Source of the DNA: UBA9732 sp963606545
GTDB taxonomy: Bacteria > Spirochaetota > Spirochaetia > Sphaerochaetales > Sphaerochaetaceae
Direction: 5' to 3'
DNA: 21,350 bases
Assembly: GCA_963606545.1 (NCBI GenBank)
Contig: CAVCYP010000031.1
Location: forward strand, 1-21,350
This document shows, in pieces, positions 15,677 to 21,350 of this stretch. A program made the translations under genes and the position numbers. Each line of letters starts with the position of its first letter. The first letter of the stretch is position 1. The notes beneath the pieces are model-generated. The model was not told the DNA's origin and did not search any database. It worked only from the letters and a program-made list of their open reading frames with translations.

Positions 15677-17989
15677 ATGAGACATCAGACGTTTGGAGTG
15701 ACTATAAAGGAAGAAACGGCTAGGGAAAAGCAGAACCGGGAACTGGCAAGGCGCGTTGAAGAGGAAGGTATTGTTCTTTTGGAGAACAACGGCGTACTTC
15801 CACTTCAGGTTGGGAAGATTGCTCTTTATGGCACGGGAAGTCGCATGACGGTCAAAGGTGGCAGTGGCAGTGGAGACGTCAGGGAGCGTTACTGCGTTTC
15901 TGTTGAGCAAGGTCTGAAAAACGCTGGCTTTGAGTTTCCTACTACGCTTTGGATGGACCGCTTTGATCAAAAATTCAGGCAGGAAATTGCTACGTGGAAG
16001 GCCACAGTTGAGGACGCCATTAAGGGTTTTGGTCCGGTCAAGACAATGCAGATGTTCAACGTGATTGCCTCCTATCCCAAGCCCTGTCCTGCCTGCACTC
16101 CAATCTATCCCGATGAACTTACAAATCAGGCTTCAACTGCTATTTACGTAATATCTAGGCAAGCAGGAGAAGGAAGGGACAGAAGGGTTGAAAAAGGAGA
16201 TTACCTGTTATCGGATATTGAAGAAGAAAGTATTAAATTTCTACGTGCAAATTATGCGCAGCTCATTTTGGTTATTAATGCTGGTGGAGTTCTTGATCTT
16301 TCAATTCTTGATACGGTTGCTGTAGATGCTGTTGTTCTTATGGGACAAGGTGGAGAAGAGGGTGGAAATGCTCTTGCTAACGTGTTAGCTGGAAAAGTAT
16401 CGCCCAGTGGAAAATTAACCGATACTTGGGCTTACAAATATAGTGATTATCCCTCCTCTGATACCTTTAGTTATATGAACGGGGATCTTGTGAATGAAGA
16501 GTATAGTGAAGGCATTTTTGTTGGTTATAGGTATTTTGATAGGGCCTTGATTAAACCAAGATATCCTTTTGGGTATGGCTTAAGTTATACCACGTTTAGT
16601 CTGCAGATTGATGAGGTATGTCCAACTTTTGTCAGAGTTGGTGTTGTTAATACTGGTACTGTTGCAGGTAAAGAAACTGTACTGGCCTTTGTTAAAAAAC
16701 CGGAAGGAAAATTGGAGCATGAACTAAAAAGTCTTGTAGCGTTTGAGAAAACAAGACTTTTGAGCCCAGGGGAAAGTGAAACCTTGACCTTACCTCTTAA
16801 TTTGGGCTTAATTGCTTCCTATTTTGAAGAAAAGAAAGCCTTTGTACTTGAAAAGGGTACATATGGGGTTGTACTTAATTCTGATATTGAAGCTAATTTT
16901 ACTCTAGATAAGGAAATAACTATTGAAAGAGACTGTCATAAGGAAAAGCCTTTTTCTTCACGGGTTTGCACTCTATTAAACCAGCTTAAGGACTATGACA
17001 AAATCAAATTAGTAACTGGTGGTGGCTACTCAATTAAATGTTATAACAACGTTATGGGAGCTGCAGGACGTACCTGCACAAAGCTTTTGAAAAAAGGAAT
17101 TCCAAACATTGTTTTCTCTGATGGTCCGGCCGGTATTAATATTTTATCAGTAACTACAACCACCAAAGGAGGTAGCGTTCGTTATCCAGAGGGTCTTCCG
17201 GAGGATTGGAATTGGGGCTGGATAAAGAAATTTGAACCTCTTATTAAGAACCTTCCTGGAACAAAGAGTGGAATTACAACTTTCAGATATATGACTGCCT
17301 GGCCTAGTGAGACAGTTCAAGCTCAGACTTGGAACTTGTCCCTTATTGAGGACCTTGGTAGGGCCGTAGGAACTGAGATGCTGGAAGTTGGAGTTTCAGT
17401 GTGGCTTGCGCCAGCGCTGAATATCCATAGAAATCCACTATGTGGGCGTAACTTTGAGTATTACTCGGAAGATCCAGTTGTAGCTGGCAAGATGGCAGCC
17501 GCTATTACAAGTGGTGTTCAGAGTATGGGTGGAGTTGGTGTTAGCCAAAAACATTTTTTGTGTAATAACCAAGAAGATAACAGAACCGGTGTTTCTTCTA
17601 ATGTGGGGGAAAGGGCTTTGAGAGAAATTTATCTTAGGGCTTTTGAGATTGCTGTGAAGGAAGGAAAACCGTGGACAATTATGACCAGTTATAACAAAGT
17701 TAATGGTCAATATGTTAATAATAGCAAACATTTTTGTACTGAGATTTTGAGAACTGAATGGGGTTTTGATGGCCTAATAATGACAGATTGGAATGCTTCT
17801 GAGCAAAGTTCGCATTCTCAGGCTATCAATTCTGGTAACGACCTTATTATGCCAGGCAACAATAGAGTTGTTAAAAAACTTGAAGAAGAGCTTAAAACAG
17901 GTAAACTGGATAGGCTTTCTCTTAACAAGTCTGCTGGTAGGGTTTTGGAATTAATTTTCAAAAGTGAGACGTGTAAGGCTTTTAGGTGA
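15677..17989 (+). CDS. GH3 beta-glucosidase with permuted domain order
   Basis: 770 residues. The usual GH3 order is reversed. The (alpha/beta)6-sandwich C-domain comes first (EEEGIVLLENNGVLPL at 28-43; SRQAGEGRDRR at 160-170, with Glu165 a plausible acid/base; FGYGLSYTTF). A fibronectin III-like domain follows (about 315-400), and the TIM-barrel 'N-domain' is last (FSDGPAGI, SQKHFLCNNQE, MTSYNKVNG, and nucleophile Asp704 in GLIMTDWN). This order is known from Ruminococcus and Butyrivibrio beta-glucosidases. It removes non-reducing beta-glucose, sometimes xylose. No signal peptide. One base separates it from the GH78 stop; GAGGA at 15666-15670 is the ribosome-binding site. Its 3' neighbour follows after 32 bp. 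Confidence 0.92.
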   Translation: MRHQTFGVTIKEETAREKQNRELARRVEEEGIVLLENNGVLPLQVGKIALYGTGSRMTVKGGSGSGDVRERYCVSVEQGLKNAGFEFPTTLWMDRFDQKFRQEIATWKATVEDAIKGFGPVKTMQMFNVIASYPKPCPACTPIYPDELTNQASTAIYVISRQAGEGRDRRVEKGDYLLSDIEEESIKFLRANYAQLILVINAGGVLDLSILDTVAVDAVVLMGQGGEEGGNALANVLAGKVSPSGKLTDTWAYKYSDYPSSDTFSYMNGDLVNEEYSEGIFVGYRYFDRALIKPRYPFGYGLSYTTFSLQIDEVCPTFVRVGVVNTGTVAGKETVLAFVKKPEGKLEHELKSLVAFEKTRLLSPGESETLTLPLNLGLIASYFEEKKAFVLEKGTYGVVLNSDIEANFTLDKEITIERDCHKEKPFSSRVCTLLNQLKDYDKIKLVTGGGYSIKCYNNVMGAAGRTCTKLLKKGIPNIVFSDGPAGINILSVTTTTKGGSVRYPEGLPEDWNWGWIKKFEPLIKNLPGTKSGITTFRYMTAWPSETVQAQTWNLSLIEDLGRAVGTEMLEVGVSVWLAPALNIHRNPLCGRNFEYYSEDPVVAGKMAAAITSGVQSMGGVGVSQKHFLCNNQEDNRTGVSSNVGERALREIYLRAFEIAVKEGKPWTIMTSYNKVNGQYVNNSKHFCTEILRTEWGFDGLIMTDWNASEQSSHSQAINSGNDLIMPGNNRVVKKLEEELKTGKLDRLSLNKSAGRVLELIFKSETCKAFR

Positions 17990-18021
17990 GAGTATAAAGA
18001 GTCTTATTAGAGGCGGGCGGC

Positions 18022-19551
18022 ATGAATCCATTTTTACCTTTAACTGAATATATTCCAGACGGAGAAGCTCATGTTTTTGGAGACCGGGTTTACCTTTATG
18101 GTTCTCATGATAAAGCTCGCTCTGACCGTTTTTGTGTTGAAGATTATACGGTGTGGTCGGCGGCTATTGAAGATTTGACCAGGTGGGAAAATCATGGAAT
18201 CTCTTATTCTAAAAGCCAAGACCCTAGGTCAAAAGACGGAAAACTTGTAGATTATTACGCTCCAGATTGTGTGCGGGGTAAGGATGGTCGTTATTATCTT
18301 TACTACGTTGCTATGGGACCAAATACTAGAAATTTTGGTCCAATTTCTGTTGCAGTTTCCTCTGAACCTTCAGGCCCTTTTGAGTACCTTGGGGATGTAA
18401 AATATTCAAGTGGACAACCGGTTCTTAAGTTTATGAACAATGACCCAGCGGTACTCAATGATAACGGCAGAATCTGGCTCTACTATGGCTGGGGCCTTGG
18501 TAGAGACTTTAGAAGTAAACTATTTGCACCTCTTTACAACAAAGTTTTGAGTTCTATAGCTGTACGTAGCGTTGAAGAAGTGAAAGCAACAAAACCCAGC
18601 ATTCTATCCTGTGCTGTTGTCCAGCTTGAAGAGGATATGCTTACCGTTAAGAGTGAGCCAAAAGCTGTGCTAGATAGTAAGACTACTGCTTTGAAAGGTA
18701 GTCTTTTATATAAACACCCCTTTTATGAAGCGCCGTCAATCAGGAAGATTGGAGAGTATTATTATTTGGTGTATTCGTCTGGTGAGAACAACGAATTATG
18801 TTATGCAGTAAGTTCAAAGCCGGACTGTGGTTTTGATTTTGGAGGAGTTATAATTTCCAACAGTGATTTGGGTTACAAAGGTAATTCTCAGGCCAAAGCG
18901 CCTGCTGGCACCATTCATGGCTGTATAGAATGTATTAATGACCAGTGGTATGTCTTTTATCACAGATGCACCAATAATACAGATTTTTCCAGGCAGGCCT
19001 GTGTGGAGAAAATTGCAATTTCCTTCAATGGTTTAGGCCTTGGTAAAATTCAGCAGGTTGAGATTACTTCTGAAGGTTTTTCTGGGCCCATTGCTGCTAC
19101 TGGAACACTTAAGGCCGCCTACTGTTGTAATTTGATTTTGCCAAAGCCTGTGAAACTTGGTCTTGGCAAGCAGCAAACAAGGCCTCGAATAACGGAAGAA
19201 GACTCAATGGTATATGTCTCTAGCCTTGTGGATAATACCATTCTTGGTTATAAATACTTGAAATTTAAAAATTTAAAGGGCCTTGGACTTGAATACAGGG
19301 GAACTGGAAAGGGAAGGCTTGAAGTTTCGCTTTCAGAGTTTGGTCCCGCCTTGGGGGCTTTTGAGCTAATGCCATCTGCTGAGTGGAAAAAAATATCGGT
19401 CTCAGGATTGGATTTAAATGGCGAATATCCCCTTTATTTAAAATATAAGGGAACAGGTAAAATTGACTTAAAGAGTATAGATTTTGGTGGGAAATCTTTT
19501 NNNNNNNNNNNNNNNNNNNNNNNNNNNNNNNNNGGAGGCAAAAATGAGTAA
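18022..19551 (+). CDS. GH43 glycosidase with C-terminal CBM6-like domain (3' end in assembly gap)
   Basis: Residues 1-493 are resolved; the rest lies in a run of 33 N. The five-bladed GH43 propeller shows all three catalytic acids: Asp13 in IPDGEAHVF (base), Asp141 in NNDPAV (pKa modulator) and Glu236 in FYEAPSI (acid). Family activities are alpha-L-arabinofuranosidase, beta-xylosidase and beta-galactosidase; the subfamily is not clear. The last 100 residues (about 395-493, with GLGLEYRGTGKG and YPLYLKYKGTGKIDL) resemble a CBM6-type beta-sandwich. No signal peptide. The start is supported by GAGG eight bases upstream. If the gap length is exact, the frame reaches TAA at 19549-19551, overlapping the GH1 start by 8 nt; otherwise the stop is in the gap. 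Confidence 0.88.
   Translation: MNPFLPLTEYIPDGEAHVFGDRVYLYGSHDKARSDRFCVEDYTVWSAAIEDLTRWENHGISYSKSQDPRSKDGKLVDYYAPDCVRGKDGRYYLYYVAMGPNTRNFGPISVAVSSEPSGPFEYLGDVKYSSGQPVLKFMNNDPAVLNDNGRIWLYYGWGLGRDFRSKLFAPLYNKVLSSIAVRSVEEVKATKPSILSCAVVQLEEDMLTVKSEPKAVLDSKTTALKGSLLYKHPFYEAPSIRKIGEYYYLVYSSGENNELCYAVSSKPDCGFDFGGVIISNSDLGYKGNSQAKAPAGTIHGCIECINDQWYVFYHRCTNNTDFSRQACVEKIAISFNGLGLGKIQQVEITSEGFSGPIAATGTLKAAYCCNLILPKPVKLGLGKQQTRPRITEEDSMVYVSSLVDNTILGYKYLKFKNLKGLGLEYRGTGKGRLEVSLSEFGPALGAFELMPSAEWKKISVSGLDLNGEYPLYLKYKGTGKIDLKSIDFGGKSFXXXXXXXXXXXGGKNE
19501..19533. other. Assembly gap (33 N)
   Basis: A run of 33 undetermined bases at the GH43-GH1 junction. The length may be an estimate, so the GH43 stop and exact junction are unknown. 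Sequence right of the gap starts at the GH1 ribosome-binding site. Confidence 0.99.
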
Positions 19552-20860
19552 GTCAGGTTTTTCAAAGGATTTTATTTGGGGAGCAGCTACCTCTGCGCCA
19601 CAGATTGAAGGGGCCTGGAAGGAGGGTGGCAAAAGCCCGTCTATCTGGGATGTTGCACCTGAGAAGAAAATAAAAAACGGAGAGAACTGTCATGTCTCCT
19701 GCGACCACTATCATCACTGGAAGGAAGATGTTGCTCTTATGAAGCAAATGGGGCTTAAGGCTTATAGATTTTCAATTTCCTGGCCCAGAGTAATGCCGGC
19801 TGAAGGAGTTGTGAATCAGGAAGGACTTAAGTTTTATTCGGATCTTGTGGATGAGCTTTTGATGGCCCAGATTGAGCCTATAGTTACAATTTTTCACTGG
19901 GATATGCCATTATGGGTACTCAAAAAGGGTGGATGGCTGAATAAAAGAATTGTTGAATATTTTAAGGCTTATACTAAAGTTTTGGTCTCTGCTTTGTCTG
20001 ATAGAGTAAAGTGGTGGATTACCATAAATGAGCCTGGTTGCTTTATTATGAATGCCTATTTGCAGGGGGTTCATGCGCCCTTCAAGAGAGATTATTTGGC
20101 GCTTTCAAAGTTGTCAAAACACGCAATGCTGGCCTCAGCTGAAGCGGTGAAAATTTTAAGAACAGAGGCAAAACAAAAAGTCAAAGTTGGTGTTGCTTTC
20201 TCAACTGGTGCATGGGTTCCAAAAGATCATAGCAAAGAAGAAATAGATAAGGCCAGACGTTTGACTTTGGAAGAAGGCAATGGTCTTATGGGAAACAAAT
20301 GGTGGATGGATCCCATGCTTCTTGGAAAGCCGGTTAAAGCGTATGGTATTTTTTCTAGCAAGAAAAAAGACATGCCGTTGATTCATCAACCCTTAGACTT
20401 CATTGGGCTCAATATTTACACTAGTTACAATTATGCTGAGTGGGGCGGTGGAGAAAAGCCTCCAGTAGGAGAACCAAAGAACTCTTTGGGCTGGATAATA
20501 GATGAAAAGTGCATGTACTGGAATGTTAAGTTCGTTTATGAGAAATACAAACTTCCAATCCTGATTACAGAAAACGGCCTTGCTGCAAATGATGCAGTGT
20601 CTGTTGGCAATTCTGTTCAGGATCCAAACCGCACAGATTTTATAAAACGATATCTCTCTGAATTGAAAAGAGTTAACAATGAAGGAGTGCCAATATTAGG
20701 CTATCTTCATTGGTCTTTGCTGGATAACTTTGAGTGGGCAGAGGGCTATGATCCGCGCTTTGGACTTATCTATGTAGACTTTAAAACCGGAAAACGAATC
20801 ATCAAGGATTCTGCCTGGGAATATAAACACATAATTGAGACAAATGGAGAAGAGTTATGA
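19544..20860 (+). CDS. GH1 beta-glucosidase
   Basis: 438 residues, a single TIM barrel of usual GH1 length. It starts at the ATG six codons before DFIWGAATSAPQIEGAW; GGAGG (19534-19538) five bases upstream fixes this start. Acid/base is Glu163 in TINEP and the nucleophile is Glu343 in ITENG. The aglycone/glycone region FRFSISWPR-like (YRFSISWPRVMP) and NFEWAEGYDPRFG are intact. The Glu in NFEWAEGY, rather than the Ser/Lys/Tyr phosphate pocket, indicates a plain beta-glucosidase (or beta-galactosidase/fucosidase), not a 6-phospho-beta-glucosidase; this fits with import by a GPH symporter instead of a PTS. No signal peptide. The stop overlaps the next start as ATGA. Confidence 0.92.
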   Translation: MSKSGFSKDFIWGAATSAPQIEGAWKEGGKSPSIWDVAPEKKIKNGENCHVSCDHYHHWKEDVALMKQMGLKAYRFSISWPRVMPAEGVVNQEGLKFYSDLVDELLMAQIEPIVTIFHWDMPLWVLKKGGWLNKRIVEYFKAYTKVLVSALSDRVKWWITINEPGCFIMNAYLQGVHAPFKRDYLALSKLSKHAMLASAEAVKILRTEAKQKVKVGVAFSTGAWVPKDHSKEEIDKARRLTLEEGNGLMGNKWWMDPMLLGKPVKAYGIFSSKKKDMPLIHQPLDFIGLNIYTSYNYAEWGGGEKPPVGEPKNSLGWIIDEKCMYWNVKFVYEKYKLPILITENGLAANDAVSVGNSVQDPNRTDFIKRYLSELKRVNNEGVPILGYLHWSLLDNFEWAEGYDPRFGLIYVDFKTGKRIIKDSAWEYKHIIETNGEEL

Positions 20861-21350
20861 AGCTTGAAATTGATAGAAATACAAAATGTGTACCAACTGA
20901 TTTTTCTTGGCAGATGGGACTTGGCAACGATCATGCTTTTCAAATGCTCAGAACCGATGTCTGCGAGCACATCAAGCTTGCCCACGAAGAGCTTGGCATA
21001 AAATATATCCGTTTTCACGGCCTCTTTGATGATGACATGTTAGTAATTCAGAACCTCAAGGATTACTTTAACTTTGCAAATATGCCCTACGCAAAGGGTA
21101 TAAACGAACTTAGTTTCAGACAGGTGGCCAACGTCCTTGATAACGTTTTGAAATGCGGAGTCAAACCTTTTGTAGAGCTTTCTTTCATGCCTAGTGTCAT
21201 TGCAAAAGGCAAGAAAGTGGGTTTGCGATACCGTAACAACATTGAGATGCCCAAAAAGATGGAACTTTGGACCTCTCTTATTGAAAAATTCATTTGCTTT
21301 ATTCAAGATAGGTACGGAAAAGAAGAAGTGGAAAGCTGGTACTTTGAAGT
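20857..21350 (+). CDS. GH39 glycosidase (beta-xylosidase-like), 3' truncated by window
   Basis: The ATG at 20857 overlaps the GH1 stop (ATGA) and the frame stays open to the right edge, 164 codons. The N-terminus matches GH39: TDFSWQMGLGNDHAFQMLR, then the barrel strands KYIRFHGLFDDD, VKPFVELSFMPS and VESWYFEV. In the family the last motif runs straight into WNEP, whose Glu is the acid/base; the window stops just before it. Family activities are beta-xylosidase and alpha-L-iduronidase; bacterial members of this type are mostly beta-xylosidases. No signal peptide. GGAGAAGAG upstream serves as ribosome-binding site and the ATGA overlap implies translational coupling. Confidence 0.88.
   Translation, partial: MKLEIDRNTKCVPTDFSWQMGLGNDHAFQMLRTDVCEHIKLAHEELGIKYIRFHGLFDDDMLVIQNLKDYFNFANMPYAKGINELSFRQVANVLDNVLKCGVKPFVELSFMPSVIAKGKKVGLRYRNNIEMPKKMELWTSLIEKFICFIQDRYGKEEVESWYFE

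Noticed and set aside
19544..20860. 6-phospho-beta-glucosidase as the product of the GH1 gene
   Set aside because: The NFEWAEGY motif has the Glu that binds unphosphorylated sugar, and no PTS genes are present in the operon.

Overview
The window is about 21 kb of AT-rich bacterial DNA with tightly packed genes. Most starts have a good Shine-Dalgarno sequence. There is no rRNA, tRNA, CRISPR array, IS element or prophage gene that I can recognise. The gene repertoire is an InlB-repeat lipoprotein, a Fic protein, a DUF4143 ATPase, an AlbA_2 protein and a large set of cytoplasmic glycoside hydrolases with a GPH symporter. This fits a host-associated anaerobe. I lean to a gut or rumen Treponema-like spirochaete, with Lachnospiraceae as the main alternative. 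This is inference, because no taxonomic marker gene is present.

Left part (1-7384). A 5'-truncated sugar kinase of the APH/NahK type (1-645) is followed, after a short run of 12-bp repeats, by an AlbA_2/HATPase_c_4 regulator-like protein (695-2044). Four minus-strand genes run towards it. In transcription order they are a Fic protein (6263-7384), a DUF4143 AAA ATPase (4826-6160), an InlB-repeat lipoprotein (3902-4753) and a Sel1-like repeat protein (2082-3803). This looks like an accessory island of poorly characterised genes. A terminator for the minus-strand genes lies inside the last codons of the AlbA_2 gene. A 33-bp tandem repeat sits exactly between the Fic and ATPase genes.

Middle (7385-9053). 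A 477-bp stretch without an intact gene holds a perfect 10-bp inverted repeat and the decayed remnant of a MATE-type multidrug/organic-cation transporter. Next comes an AraC-family regulator on the minus strand. The 88-bp divergent intergenic region carries two TAGAC half-sites exactly 20 bp apart. A 10-mer from it recurs upstream of the MATE remnant.

Right part (9054-21350+). One plus-strand operon contains GH2 glycosidase, GPH sugar symporter, GH78 alpha-L-rhamnosidase, domain-permuted GH3 beta-glucosidase, GH43, GH1 beta-glucosidase and GH39 (cut by the right edge). Most junctions overlap by 1-4 nt or are separated by 1 nt; one spacer is 32 nt, and one junction falls at a 33-nt assembly gap. 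None of the enzymes has a visible signal peptide. The simplest reading is that the GPH symporter brings in a rhamnose-containing glycoside or oligosaccharide, which the cytoplasmic enzymes then strip sugar by sugar (rhamnose, glucose, and pentoses via GH43/GH39). The AraC protein would control the operon. The GH2 gene carries a striking in-frame 15-bp minisatellite made of small palindromes close to its start codon.
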